A stretch of 64,000 nucleotides of DNA. It comes from Pristionchus mayeri. Taxonomy: Eukaryota; Nematoda; Chromadorea; Rhabditida; Neodiplogasteridae. The notes under the pieces were generated by a model. That model had not been told where the DNA came from and searched no databases. It saw nothing but the letters and a program-made list of their open reading frames with translations. How positions within the stretch are numbered: the stretch's first letter is position 1; the number at the start of each line of letters is the position of its first letter. The stretch covers positions 45,808,044 through 45,872,043 of the forward strand of contig BTRK01000003.1 of NCBI GenBank assembly GCA_036245805.1, written 5' to 3'. Position numbers and translations under genes: made by a program. This document shows, one piece after another, positions 35,565 through 48,200 of this stretch.

Positions 35565-36651
35565 TCGGTCCTGAATCGTGGCGGATGCAAGAAGAAATTC
35601 GTGACAGTCACGAACAAGCTGACCTACCACCAGAGCCTTAAGGAGTACATGGACAACGGACAGGGGAAAGAGCTACGGTAGTTGATATCGATCGATTGGC
35701 ATAATCTAACAATACGAGAAGTTGAGAAAGGAAGCGCAATTATTGTTGATTTTATTGGGGTGCAAATAGCGTTATCACTGCCAAAGGTTGAGTGGCAAAG
35801 GTAATGAGAAGGGGCTGAGACACGAGATAAGTGGGCGGGAATACTGGTGTTGAGCCTTGAATCATCGCCAACAAAAAACCCTTTGTTTGATCGATCAATA
35901 ATTTACAGGATCCCTAATTCCATGTGTTCTTCGGTCTCGCCGCAGTTCGTCTCCCTGGCCGACAGCACATGCGAAACCACCAGGCTACTTCAACTCTTCT
36001 GGAGGGAGGAGAGACTGGAGGAGCAGTGGAGGGACAACAGAGGACTCCCAGAGAGAACAACAATGGAGGAGGAATGCAGGGACCTGTGGCCAGTGGAATT
36101 ATCGTATTTTGTTCGGACACGAGAAAGAGGACCATTGCTGGAAGTTGGACGGTAAATGATATGAGGAGATGGTGAGACGCGGGGGTGGAGGGTGGTAATT
36201 TGAATTATTGTTGTGGAGGAAATAGTCGGCATAAAATCATTGCAACGAAATTAGAAAGTGTTACAATGAGATGCTCAAGCGCCACAGAGGCGTGATGAAT
36301 CACATTTGTGATTGAGAAGAAACATCTTCTCGAAATATTTTGTTTTAAAGTTTAACCTTTCAGGAACATCGGTCGGTGGTTCAGACGACGGTGCTCCTTC
36401 TGTTCCCTCAACATCGACGACATCTCGGGCCTCAATTCCGATGACTCCCCAGACAGTGGCGAACTCGACGAAGAGAAGGGGATGCTCGTGCGAGCTCGGA
36501 GGAGGAAAGAGCAATGAGGAGGACAAAGAGTGCTTCGAGGTATGACACAGTCGATTACAGTATCCCTAGCGGGGTTTGCTAGGTCAGAGATGTGATCGGG
36601 TTGACCGATACGGTACATTATCGATTGACTTGTAGATCGTGACATGCGATG
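35565..36651 (+). CDS. AGAP/centaurin-gamma-like PH-domain exons (partial gene)
   Basis: Proposed exons are 35565-35677, 35946-36151, 36364-36539 and 36636-36651. Exon 1 reads CKKKFVTVTNKLTYHQSL then KEYMDN..GKELR, which resembles the PH domain of AGAP proteins (Arf GTPase-activating regulators of endosomal traffic). Exons 2-3 are a Ser/Gly/Pro-rich linker ending KSNEEDKECFE, which joins IVTCDG in exon 4, like the EE-x-FEFxIVS strand after the AGAP PH insert. Phases agree and donors and acceptors are present (CTTTCAG before exon 3). The Arf-GAP and GTPase parts are not seen and exon 4 cannot be extended, so this may be a gene fragment. Exon 2's acceptor is the weakest choice. Confidence 0.42.
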
Positions 36652-36977
36652 GTGTTATGTTTTTGGTTTGCTTTTGCATAGGCAACGCGAGATCATTGAA
36701 CAATCAGTGATTCGATGTGGCTATCAAGAAGTAATGTGGCATAAAATGAGCGGGAAGCCCGAAACATTTATTTGTGCACATTATCAAACCAGTGATGAGC
36801 TAGTAAGCAATAGTAATTACGGGATGCGAGTAGCATTGAATGTGCGGGTGGACAATGTTGACGGACCACCAAAAACCCCATTAAAAATCTAACAACTTTA
36901 AACTAAACAAGCTAGATCACCAGAAGATATTATGATGACAGTCTCATGTCGGTGATATCATATATGACACTGACACT

Positions 36978-37045
36978 ATGCAGCAATTCGAATCCAACCC
37001 GATTGAATCGGGTTGGGTTTATTTTGACCACTAGGCCACAATACA
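36978..37045 (-). ncRNA. tRNA-like SINE head candidate
   Basis: On the minus strand, A box TGGCCTAGTGGT (37038-37027) and B box GGATTCGAATTGC (36995-36983) are correctly ordered. Between them AACCCGAT and ATCGGGTT form an 8-bp stem with a TCA loop, replacing a normal anticodon arm. That argues for a tRNA-derived repeat and not a working tRNA. It is duplicated at 50000-50067. Confidence 0.45.
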
Positions 37046-38600
37046 TCATTGATTTGCACCAACCTGGCCCAGCTATATTAAAACATTTGAGCCCGAGCTC
37101 ACCTGGGCAGCCGATTCAGAATTTCTCATTATCCTTCTTTGTATTTATTCTAAATCCATTGCTGCCAAACAATTAACAGTCTTGAATACTATCTCTCTGG
37201 TTGTTTTACTGCTCACGATTCTGGTTCACCATCATTTGAGTGAGGATCGGATGGAAGGGAGGGTCCGCAGAGACCTCCTGAGTGTGCCAGGGAAACACTG
37301 CAATTGAATTTTAGTTTAGACGTAAAATGTAAGAGACAACAATCTTTAATACAATATGAGCGTCTATTCTTTACGAGGTATGGCATATTTTTTATTTGTT
37401 TAGCGTCCTCCGTCGCATCATCTATTTCCAGAACACTCCTGCCTTTGAGATTCTCAAGGAACGACAATAATACGAGTGCGCAACGTGAAAGTAAAAAAAA
37501 TCAGAATTGTTTCGGGAATTTTACATCTGTTCCTATGTCTTGTTCTGAAATGGTGTCAGAGGAAGATGTCCTGAAAGTACTAAATTGGTCTGCATACCTA
37601 ATCTTCAGTCTATAAAAAAATGAATGAGAACTGAATCCTGCCTGGGCACTTTCCCGAAGCCCGGTCAGCGTTAAAGGCATGTAAAGACTCGCGTAGTCAT
37701 TCGAAGTCCAGTCGTAATCCGTAATGTAACTATATGGGTCTCTATGAATTGGCTACAAATGATTAGGACTGAGGAGGGAGAAAGTGCTAACGGATGCACC
37801 TGGGCGAACACTTTCGGGAGCGCTTATGTGTATCTGTCACTGACTTTCAAGTACACACGTTTCTCGGCCTACCTGGTCAACGTCGAGATCGAACGAAAGA
37901 GCGTCAACTAAGAATGATATTATTCAGCGACATGATATTATTCTCAAGGAGAATTGGATTGCAAAATCTGATTCTGTAATATGAATATAACACAGCACGA
38001 GATCACCTGGACTCTTGCGACCCGCTTTTTCTGTCTACAAATGGATAATTATCTAATTTTTCACATTTGCATGTTTTCTCACTTTTGGAGACAGAAAGCA
38101 TCGGCAAAAAATAACCTCGAAAGAATATGAAAAAGTAACGACTGCCTCGGAAGACAATTAGAAACAACTCAGCGACGCAACTTCGTCCTCTGAGAATGTA
38201 TCATCTCGAAAAGTAACACCACGGAATATGGACCGAAAATATATCTATTGCAAGAGCGCTAGAGACACACTGCAATCGATGATCTCGTCAAACAACATTG
38301 ACTTTGTTTGTGCCAAAATGCAGCAAAACAGAGCCTTTTTTAATAAAATAATTATTATCTTTCGAATAATAATTATTTTATTTAAAAAATTCTTTATCTT
38401 GTCAGAGATGAGGCTCCTAAAATATGATTCCCGTAATAACACCCCTAAACTCCCGCTTACGGTCCCATGTAATGCAGCTCTCACATGATGAAGCAGAAAG
38501 AATAAAAAAAGCTCGAAAACATAAAAGTATTCGAAAATAGTGTACTCGTTTGCTTTATGTTTCACAAAGCTGTAGATAGTGCAACTTGTACTCCTGTCTC

Positions 38601-38921
38601 ACAAGGGAAGGTCGCGGAGTGTCCGTGGAGTTTCATAACGAGACCTAGCGCATTCGAAAGAGGATAACATTCTAAGAACTTCTATTGTTTACAATTTGCG
38701 GAAGACTCATGTGGAGGTCTGGGATGTATGGGAATTTATTGACATAGGCTCAGAAATTGCCTGTTTTAGGCCTTTCGAACCTGTTCGCCACTATGAGCGC
38801 AGATTTTCACATGATCCTTCCGCAAATTTAAAAACAACAGAAGTTCTTAGAATTTTCTCCTCTTTCGAATGCGCTAGGTCTCGTTATGAAACTCCACGGA
38901 CACTCCGCGACCTTCCCTTGT
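38601..38921. mobile_element. Hairpin MITE, 321 bp
   Basis: About 115-bp inverted arms (38601-38715 and 38806-38921) start ACAAGGGAAGGTCGCGGAGT. The loop is about 90 bp. It shares the CTCTTTCGAATG block with 11258-11550. It falls inside the 840 bp that are missing from the rearranged copy at 48.8 kb. Confidence 0.8.
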
Positions 38922-39079
38922 CAGTGAGTTTCCGCTTAAAATAACAATTGCAATTGTTGTTCGAGCAGAGGTCCTTTCGTAATATACAGACCGAGCACTC
39001 TTTCTCTCGTGCGCATTGTAAGAACATTACCGTTTCGCGCACTATGGAAACCGCTCTCGTCCCTGTGATATCGTGATGA

Positions 39080-39684
39080 GGTGGACCACAACTTGTGGTA
39101 GGTTCTCCCGCAAATTTCATGTAAAACGTACAGCGCACGCATATGACTGACGGACGGTGTCTGGCAAACAAGAAGAAGTAAACTGAACGATCGAATATTT
39201 CAGTGCTTCCTCTCATACTCAATCATACTTCGCGTGATCGTCTATTAGAGTTTGAATTCTCTCGGCAGCCTCTTACGGATAGTTGGATTCCAGAACCCTT
39301 GTGCTTTTGGGATATTTGTGGAACGAGAATGCGACAAGTGCGAAATTCGAAAATGTCCGGCATCTTCTCCCATTGATTTCTCCGCCTTCTTCTGCACTGA
39401 CGTGAGAGAGAATATTGATGTAAGCATCAATGGAAGGAGAATATCCAAGAAAATACTAGACTATTCCCTATTTATTCCACTATTTGTTAATTCTATTTAT
39501 TATCATCTGGGAGCAATCGAAAAATCGCCTGTCGCTCGAACTAGCATGCCTTTGAGATATTCGCGAAGCGAAAAAACGTCGATTGGAATCGATATTTTCC
39601 TCAAGGAAGAACCATTGACCAATCGGCATTCGCCAAAACATATCCCGACTGCTTTCAAGTGCCAAAGGTTTCTTGTAAAAATTG
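39080..39684 (+). repeat. 605-bp segment, donor copy of 48201-48805
   Basis: Near-identical direct repeat at offset 9121 (one C/T difference near 39447). It carries old repeat Y motifs (GAACGAGAATGCGAC at 39321) and a 164-codon open frame that I attribute to the repeat. Repeat Y continues past 39684 here but not past 48805, so this is the original. Confidence 0.9.
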
Positions 39685-42414
39685 GAATAAAAAAAACTGG
39701 ATTATCGCAGAAGCCGCGAACACTATTACCTAAGAAATGTTTCTGAGACGCGAAAGCGACGACTGAGAAATGTGAAAATAAAAACTCACTTGGAACATAA
39801 TTCTGAACTTGCACGAGAGGGTCTACAAGCACTAATAATTATAATTTTAAAAAAAATATTTCATTCCTCTTTTGGAGAGAAGGCTACTAGCATATGATTC
39901 TACTATTTCCGTACCTACACTCTCGCTTCGTGCAGCTTTCGCACGCTCAAATGTTAGCACAAAACAAGTTAAATGGCTCGAAAGCATTAAAGAAGGAGTG
40001 AATGCAAACGCGCGTCCGGTTGGAATATGTTTCACCTAGGGACGCGCTCTCTTCAAGTCGCGTGCTATCTCGCCCCCTTCCCTGAGCTTTCCCTGATCTG
40101 GCTGCCAGCCAACTAGCTATAACTATGTTCGGAATGGAGATAGCAATGTAAAAATTTCGGAGCTTCTTATCGTTGTGGAGCTTTAGACAGTGCATATGAT
40201 AGCTTCGAAAATTGAATTTTGAGTTTACTCCTCCTTTAAGTAATCAAAAAAAGTTCACTCGCTCGTTTTCCGTTTCATGCGGCTGCCAATAGTACAAGTC
40301 GTCCTCATGTTTTAGTGCATCTTTGGCATTTTTCCGCACAAAATAACAATTGCCAATTCTACTTAATCTTTCAAGTGCCAAATAGATTGAGGCATATCGA
40401 TCGGATGGGAGAGTCAGATCATAACTGGTCGAAAAGTAGCCAAAGACTAAACGCATAAAAGTGTGCGGGTGAGACATTTTTATAGTGGTTGGCGAGAGAT
40501 GAGAGAGCGCCGAGAAAGAGATCAATCTCTCGCGAATTTATATGCTCTCTCGCGATTGGTTTCGCAGCGAATGTTTTCTGTAAAGTTGCCATTCCGTGTG
40601 AGGGAGATTGGGATTGTGATTCAAGTCACTTTTAGGGTATGCCAGGCCGATGAGGAGAGTGCGCAGCAGCATCAAATAATTAAGGAATTGTTTATACTTG
40701 GAGCAGGAGCATTATTGACTTGCGGAATAAAGATGCTGTTATAAGAAAAATTCGCAACCGGAGTTCACCTGGGCACTCGTACTAAATTTTCCCCTTCTCT
40801 CGCCACTCCTATGTAAGTGTTAATTTATATACTTTTTATTTAATTTTTTAGCCTATGTGTGTGGATACTCGTCCCATAATAATCAAATTTTAAAAAAAGT
40901 AATTGAGATACTTGTGAAGCAAGAATACGAAAGTAAAATAAGTAAATGAAACCGAGCTTTATGATGTCACTTCGTCTGCATGAGTACTGCTCCAGATCGA
41001 AGACGATCTGCTCTTTCTGTAGTTGCTGTTAAGACGCGTCTTCATTGGGTATTATGGTGAAGATAGGTTAGAGGTCACTTTCAAGGTTGAAGTAATATGG
41101 CGGTCGTCTTCATGCTACATACGATTCACATTTGTCAGATTGTTCGTGTCCCTCATTGTTATAGATGCTCCAGGTCAAAATGATATTAAATTGTCGATTT
41201 AGTTTTGCGGAACGACGATCATGACATTTCCAAGTGACGATTGGCTGCCTTTTTATCTCAACAATTTTCTCGTTCTCTATAAGAATGCCTCGATCACGCT
41301 TCAGCCTGCACCTCGGAATTAATAATTACATAAGTAAAACATATTTATTTTACACAACCTGATTTATTTTAAACGTATTTATTTTACCGAATAAGTGAGG
41401 GAGCCTAAAATCAAGAGCCCCGGTGAACTTGAGTTGTGACTTGTCCACATATCAAAGTCAGATTTCTGAAACTCAATTTCATGACGAAGTCTCTTCCGTA
41501 AAACCGCTAATTATCTTACGCTGAAGGCTTGCACTCTCATCCCACTTTTCAATCAGACATATCTTGATTAAATGTCCCAAGTCGAGGAAGTTAAATGAAA
41601 AACATAAGAACAGAAGAAACTATTTATCATCTGTAGGCCCAATATTTCACCTCCTTCTTAGGAGAGTCTGTGGACTTGTCTACATACGATCTCTCTGTTT
41701 GCGCGATTGCTTAGACAGAGTCTACTCTTGCTCACTTTAATTCGTTATAGCAGAAGTCTCTTGCGAATGCGCCAGAGAAATCCCCAATGTAAGGCACAAA
41801 AAATTATATTATCATACAATATTCGCGGCTGTTGTATTCTAGTAGTGCGAGAATATAATGCGGAGCAAAGTGATGTTAATGATAAACTTATTTCTATGAA
41901 TATTTTTGAGAAAACAATGGGGCTCAGAACGCTGTGTATACAAAAAAACGAGAAATAATACACTAACCAAAAACAATCCTGAGCGCCCGTGTTATCACTG
42001 ATTTCCTGTTTCAAGCATTTTCAAAAGCGCGAGTCCAACGTTTGCTTAAATTAGTATGCCATGCACGCTGGACAAAACATAATAATATTTTTGACTTCGC
42101 AGAGTTCACCTCAAATCGTCAAATACTCGAACATTCGTGCATTTAAGATACTTGTGGAACGATAACTCAAGGGCAGCAAAATATTTGATAGTTTTTATTC
42201 ACTTTTTGCTTAACCCTGATAAAATTTCCTGATTATCGAACTACTTCTATCCTCCGATAATTGTTACTCATTCGAATTTCGCGCTCGGGCCGGAAGCTCG
42301 CGTGCGTCGCGTGCTTTGCATGTCTGTGCATCCTCTTTCGCAACGAGCCGTGGTTGGTGCATAATCTGCACTGCATATATGCTCAGAAAGTATAATATTT
42401 TTAAAAAAAGGAAA
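39685..42414. other. Old repeats and AT-rich DNA, no confirmed gene
   Basis: Blocks of repeat Y recur (CGACGACTGAGAAATGTG at about 39757, GAGTTCACCTGGGCACTCG at about 40761, GCGATTGCTTAGACAG at about 41701). A 93-codon frame at 40463-40744 ends in a hydrophobic stretch (LFILGAGALLTCGI). It has no homology that I recognise and I leave it uncalled. Confidence 0.4.
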
Positions 42415-43810
42415 CGCAATTCAGATCTCCGGTATCTGCTTTCCCGTTTCACACAACAGAAAAGCGAGACCAGCTTTCGTTTCACTAGTACTGACCATCC
42501 GTTTATGCTAACAATTTCCATTCCCTCTTCGAATCCTTTTTTACTTTATTAGGATTCATAATCAGATTCTGTATCCAACTTTCTCCTTTCAGCCATAATG
42601 GGAGATTCATTGGTGATATACAGTTCAGAACATCTCACTTATCTTCCACATTACTGTCATGTTTCAGGCATTCAATGAAACACGGGATTTGATAATAATT
42701 TCAATAGTATGTCTTTGTGCAAGAATCGTAAAAAAAACAATAACTACTACTTCCCAGTATCATAAGGCGCGTGCTGTGAACGCGCCTGTGCAGTGGGGAT
42801 TACGGTAGACACTGAGTACGAGAACGCACGATTTATCGATTTAGTTTCGTATCTCTTCAGCCACTACGACGAATACTTCGTCAACTCTACTGCCCTTTAT
42901 GTCGACCAGCCTAAGCTATCGCTTGTTCTCCAGATAGAATGCCTCGTACTCGCAGTAAGCTTGCATGAGCGTTAGAAATATATAACTTGCTAATTATTTA
43001 TTTATAATTACCCTATTGCTGGGTCGATATGTGAAAAGTAAAACATTCCAGGCCTTAATAGACCGTAAAATAATCTAACCATAAATTGTTTGCACAAATA
43101 AGGAAGAATAAGATTGGGAGCCCAGATAAATTCATGAACAAAATTCTTTATGGATTGCATTAATGACCATGATGCTCTGCTAACACAATCAAAGGCAACC
43201 AAAGTTCACATGGGCGCGAAATTTCAAGATTAGTCAGTTTTCCTTAGCGATTTGTTAGAGAGAAACGTTCCTTGCTCACATTAATTTATTCGAGTGAAAC
43301 TCGGATGTAAGAATTTATCTAAACAGAGGCGTCTTCCGAATCGCACAAGAAATCCTGCCATCGACATTAAAATCAGAACGTAATCGTAAGACACAGTAAT
43401 CGGTAATACAATATCAGTGCCTATTCTTGTCGAGTAATGTCATTTTTGTATTCCAATTTGCACTATTAACATCTATTTCCCAACACTGGTGCTTTTGAAA
43501 TACTTTTGGGGCGAGAATGCGACGACTGCGAAATGTGCAAAAAAGTCTATTTGCCAACACTTCCATCGGCTCCCCGCTGTCTTCTGAACAGATCTCAGAA
43601 AAAAGATGAAGATGTCCTGCAAGAAGTGAATAACAGTTCAATAAAAATCTTCATAAAAAGATTTAACGCAAAAAAGTATTAAAAATTTACTAAACAAAAA
43701 AATCCACAATGCCGATGCACTCACTAATTTGTCGTTTCTCACAACTCCAAAAGCGCGAGGAAAAGCTTTACATTCAATACATTTCATCCATTGATCGCTC
43801 CATTCATTCG
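42415..43810 (+). repeat. Third copy of repeat Y, mosaic in identity
   Basis: Corresponds to the reverse complement of about 30110-31430. 42415-42775 is about 96% identical by eye to 31060-31430, while 42985-43810 is much more diverged. About 200 bp in between (42780-42975) has no counterpart at the 31-kb site. Confidence 0.75.
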
Positions 43811-44799
43811 AGGCCTAGTGCAATAATGCCTCACGTTACAGTTATATCATGCACCAACTCAGGCTGATAATTCGATGACTCCTCATCTTCTAAAATTGCA
43901 GTCGAGAGATATTGCAGCCTACGATCGAACGAAGGTACTCAACCCTGATGCATTAAAGGTGATCAAAACAAAAACTTGGGTACTGGGTCGAATGAGAACC
44001 GTTGGATAAGAATCCACCGAACGAGTAAAACAAAGTAACCATCTCCAGTTTTAAAAATATATATTTTCATAATACATTCGTACTCCGATAAAAACGATTC
44101 GGCGAACATACTGAAGGGTGTTTTCCGGTTCAGTTCCAACGATTGTCATTAGACATAACACCCAAAGTTGAACCTCGAAGACTCGAGAATTATCTTATTC
44201 TTCCAAAGGTTGATTGTATTCTTCTTTTCCCTTCACGATAAAACTGTAATTTCAAATCACTCTATTTTGATGTCCGGAATCTCACCCGGCAGATTTGGTG
44301 TTCAACATCCATTGATACTTTGCGAGTTACTGTGTTGCGCAATTCGGCTGTGAATGACCAGTCTAACAAGTCAAATCAAATTGTTTTTTTTTTCCCATAC
44401 CTGATTGCGACTTCTAATTCATGTTCATTGACCCCTGATCATGCATCACTTGCTCCATCTCAAAGATCACATTTAGGATCGTTGGATCATAACCGGAAGT
44501 TTTTTCAACTAATTCGGTGAGCCAGGAGGGAGACTCTGATTGGGATACGGTAGGGTTACGGTATCAGTGACCAGGATAAAGTACCTCGATGACTGGATTT
44601 AGTGATATTTTCTACTTCATGTTCCTTCTCTGTGTAATCCACTCAACGAAACAGTTATCCGGCTTCACGACTTCAAGACTAAGACGGGACTTCAAGACAT
44701 AAACAAACCAGAACGAACATTCACTTCTCGATTAAATCAACTTTTATCAAATAGTCAACAGCAACATCATCAACAATAACTACGTCTCTATTTTATAGA
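43811..44799. other. Downstream flank of the NAT9-like gene
   Basis: Non-coding. The part next to 44800 is presumably the 3' untranslated region of the minus-strand gene. No AATAAA within 200 bp was evident, so the polyadenylation site is not placed. Confidence 0.4.
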
Positions 44800-45944
44800 T
44801 CAGGCACTTGGATGTCCTCCTTCCACTTCGATCTTCTCTTTCCTCACTTTTTCACGGAAGAAGTCGCAGAATCGCTGGTTCTTTTCTCGGGGCAGCTTGC
44901 AGGAAATCTCCCTGAATCAAATCAATATCCCTGAATTTGCATAGCACTGCGAAGTGAAAAACCCCCTCCAACGATTTTTCAATCAAGAGAACCACAGTTG
45001 CGTGTCACTTTCAGGTTTCGCAGTGTGCATACAGTTTCAAGATGGCACTGCACCACGATAACTCAATCATTCTTAATCTACATCATATTACGAGATGAAT
45101 GAAGGAGCGAATGCGTTTCAATCCCTACATTCTCAACCGGCTAACTTGAACACTTCGGACACGCTCTCCACGGCGAATCCAAAATTGTCCGTGAAGAGTT
45201 TGATGGACGACTCGTTGTCCTGCCCGATCTGCAAGGATCATCACTAGGTATGGTTAACAATTGGAGGTAGCATTGCACCGCCTCTCACACACGCTTCTGC
45301 TACGTGACGTTACAAAGTTGAAACACGATCTCAAACAGCTAATAAACTTGATCATTATCGGATTTAATTAAAGCTCGTTTTTGTTTTCGCGTGCTATTCA
45401 CTTGTCACTAACTTTCGCCGTGAATTCCAGCTTCGCGTGGTACTCTTCGAGAGCGTAGCCCAGCATCATCTGCACTGCCTGCGAAGCGTAGCAACATTAC
45501 GAGAAACGTCGGAAACAAGTTTCATCGTGTATACTAATTTTCAGGATACCGCTGCGCCGCGATTAAATCTTCTTGTAGAAGAACATAGCATACTAAAATA
45601 TTTAAATCGGAACCTTATAAGATGTTAAGTTGGTTTGTAGTTTTCAGATTTGCAGTAAAGACCGAAAAAAATTGTCATTCCAAATAGATAATTCACTTTG
45701 CTTGCTAGATTGTCCATGCTAGTTATTTTCTGTTTCAAAGTGTTCATACATTTTCGGGATACCACTGCACCGTGATAGACGGCTCGTTAGTATGGACTAT
45801 ACTACAAAACCATGCCAATTCTGAACCAACCTCCCGGCCGAATCCCCTCTTTCGTTGTTCCTTGTCTGCTATCATAATCTCGACTTCTGCTTGGCCTTCG
45901 GCGATGAAAAGATTGACGTCACCCACAACCGACGAGACCTCGTC
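44800..45944 (-). CDS. NAT9: N-acetyltransferase 9 (NAT9)-like, four 3' exons
   Basis: Minus-strand exons are 45944-45831, 45478-45413, 45228-45146 and 44911-44800 (stop TGA 44802-44800). The joined frame stays open through all three introns, each with GT donor and AG acceptor. It reads GDVNLFIAEGQAEVEIMIAD, then QRKRGFGRE, AVQMMLGYALEEYHAKLEFTAK, IGQDNESSIKLF and VFKEISCKL. This is the GNAT acetyl-CoA fold of NAT9: the (R/K)GxGxE-like loop RGFGRE binds the cofactor, followed by the AKIGQxNxxSI strand-helix. About 124 residues are present; the N-terminal 70-80 residues are not found between 45945 and 48200. NAT9 is reported to affect microtubule stability as well as acetylation. The gene sits in the unique spacer of duplication 2. 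Confidence 0.88.
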
Positions 45945-46224
45945 CTAACAAGGAAACTGGCATAATGAAGAACGACTTCCACACGTCTTCATACATTTTT
46001 GAATATTTACAAAATATTTTTGCCCGAAACATAAATCATTTGCGTTTCGCTTCTTACATAATTAACTCATTCGTGAAACATAAACTATCCTTCCCCTATT
46101 AAAAGTATATCATCGACTAGACTTAGCCCACAATAAATCATTGACATATTGAAGAAAGCCCTTCAAAAATCTCCAGACAATTTTTGATTTTTTAAAGCAA
46201 TCTGCCCCACGCATATCGAAGTTT

Positions 46225-47406
46225 CAAATATTCGGACAATTATTTCGATACATTTGTGGTTTAACCGAATTTGCAAGATCAACGATGCAAGATCCGAGCT
46301 TATGGTCGAGAGACCGCTTTTGCAGATAAAGATTACACCGTACTGCTCTTGCGAGATACCATTTTCCAGAATTGTTTTGCAGAATATGCAAGTACGAGTG
46401 GCTATCTATACAATACAGATGGAAAATCGTGTTTTCGAATATGGGTCTTCTATGAAATTTTGCTCTGAACATCGAAAAAATGCATTTTTGTAAATAATCA
46501 ATTCTTATTATTACCCTTGAAACTTGTCTGATCTGGTTCATATTGTACTTACTGAATATCATGGACATTAGATTTCGAAAAACATAGGTCATATGTCCCG
46601 GAGCCGTCATAATGATAATTGATATTTTTAAAAAAATGCATGTTTTTCGACATTTAGAGCTAAATTTCATAAAACACCCATATTTTAAAACTCTCTTTTC
46701 TAACAGTATTGTGTAGATCGGCACTTGTACTCTCGCATTCTGCAAACTAATTGTGGAAAATGGTATCGAAAATGGTAGCAAGACCAATACGGGTCAATGT
46801 TTACCCCAACTGTGGTTACTCGACCATAATCTTTGATCCAAAATTTAAACGTACAGCTCTTGTGAGATAACATTTTCCAGACTTGTTTTGCGAAATACGA
46901 GAGTATAAGTGCCCATCTACACAATACAGTTAGAAAAGCGAGTTTTGTAATATGGGTGTTTTATGGAATTTAGCTCTAAATGTCGAAAAAATGCATTAAA
47001 AATATATCAATTATCATTATGACGGCTCCGGGTCATATAACCTATGTTTTTCGAAATCTAGTGTCCATGATATTCAGTAAGTACAATATGAACCAGATCA
47101 GACAAGTTTCAAAGTATAATAATAAGAATTGATTATTTACAAAAATGCTTTTTTTCGATGTTCAGAGCAAAATTTCATAGAAGACCCATATTCGAAAACT
47201 CGATTTTCCATCTGTATTGTATATATGGCCACTCGTACTTGCATATTTTACAAAACAATTCTGAAAAATGGTATCTCGCAAGAGCAGTACGGTGTAATCT
47301 TTATCTGAAAAAGCGATCTCTCGACAATAAGCTCGGATCTTGCTTCGTTGATCTTGCAAATTCGGTTAAACCACAGAATGTATCGAAATAATTGTACGAA
47401 TATTTA
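46225..47406. repeat. Modular foldback, about 1.18 kb, upstream of NAT9 exons
   Basis: 46225 to about 46790 pairs with about 46840-47406. Within it one module (TTTCATAGA-CCATATTCGA, CTCGTACTTGCATATT, AATGGTATCTCGCAAGAG) recurs about five times on alternating strands, including a diverged plus-strand copy at 47490-47640 outside the foldback. No protein. If the NAT9 N-terminal exons lie further right, this element is inside an intron. Confidence 0.75.
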
Positions 47407-48200
47407 AGCCCAATTCCATCTCTCTAGTTCATCTGGGAGCTGAGATACAACATTATTTTATTTCCAAAGAAATGCAATTTGTCGATGTTCAGAGCCAAAT
47501 TGCAAAAAACAATCATATTCAAAAACTCGATTATATATTTTTAATTTATAGAGGGGCACTTATACTTGCATATTCAGTAATAAAATTCTGGAAAATGGTA
47601 TCTCACAAAAGAGGCACGATTTATTTTTTAACTCCAAAAATGATTTTTCGAACATAACTTTTTGATCTTTGATCTTTAAACTTTGGTCAAAACATAACAG
47701 TTTCTCAAAATAATTTTCCGATCATTTTGAGCACCATCCCACTTCTCTAGCTCATCTGGGAGATGAAATACAGTATAGCCGGATTCAAAACCAGGAAATT
47801 CCTAAAAGCCGGCTCTTGGACCAATGACATAAAAATTTCAATATGTCTTCTCTAGGATAATCTCCCACCATACTGAGATCCTGGATCAAAGAAACCGCAA
47901 ATTGTTCCCGAGGTGAATTTTCCACCACTGACTCGTGATACACGTGATAATTATTCGATTCTCTAGGCTAGGAAACGCGCGTTCTCGAGAAACATTGATA
48001 AGCGTACCTAGACGAGGTGCACTTATGCGCTTGATCATTCCTGCTCATGTGCCCTCAGTCTTCTTCGAGTCGACCCATTTTCTCGGTCTGGTTGGAAAGG
48101 GAATGATAGAAGTAAAAAACTAGAGCGTCTAACAATTGGTGATTTTTCTACACTCCGCAAAGGAACAATAATCCACCATCTGACTTTGTTATGCTGATAA
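47407..48200. other. Spacer up to the duplication junction
   Basis: Contains one more diverged module of the neighbouring foldback (47490-47640) and then unassigned sequence. I looked on the minus strand for NAT9 N-terminal codons and found none. Confidence 0.45.

Larger units (their letters stand above)
30309..38239 (+). repeat. Segmental inverted duplication 2, donor-like left arm (7.93 kb)
   Basis: Reverse-complement match to 48806-56732. Coordinates sum to 87045 inside and 87041 outside, owing to a 3-bp difference in the mariner and a 1-bp homopolymer difference near 34040. A handful of substitutions were seen (for example near 30503, 33107, 35361 and 36345). It contains a mariner, AGAP-like exons, a tRNA-like sequence and old repeats. 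Repeat Y runs through the left boundary, so this is the ancestral copy. Confidence 0.95.

Noticed and set aside
36644..36892. 82-codon frame after the AGAP-like exons
   Set aside because: Does not match the expected remainder of an AGAP PH domain and begins in the middle of a presumed intron.
39252..39746. 164-codon frame, also at 48373-48876
   Set aside because: It is made of repeat Y sequence, is preserved at the second site only by duplication, and has no recognisable domain.
40463..40744. 93-codon frame with hydrophobic C-terminus
   Set aside because: No homology or splice context that I can defend; could be chance.
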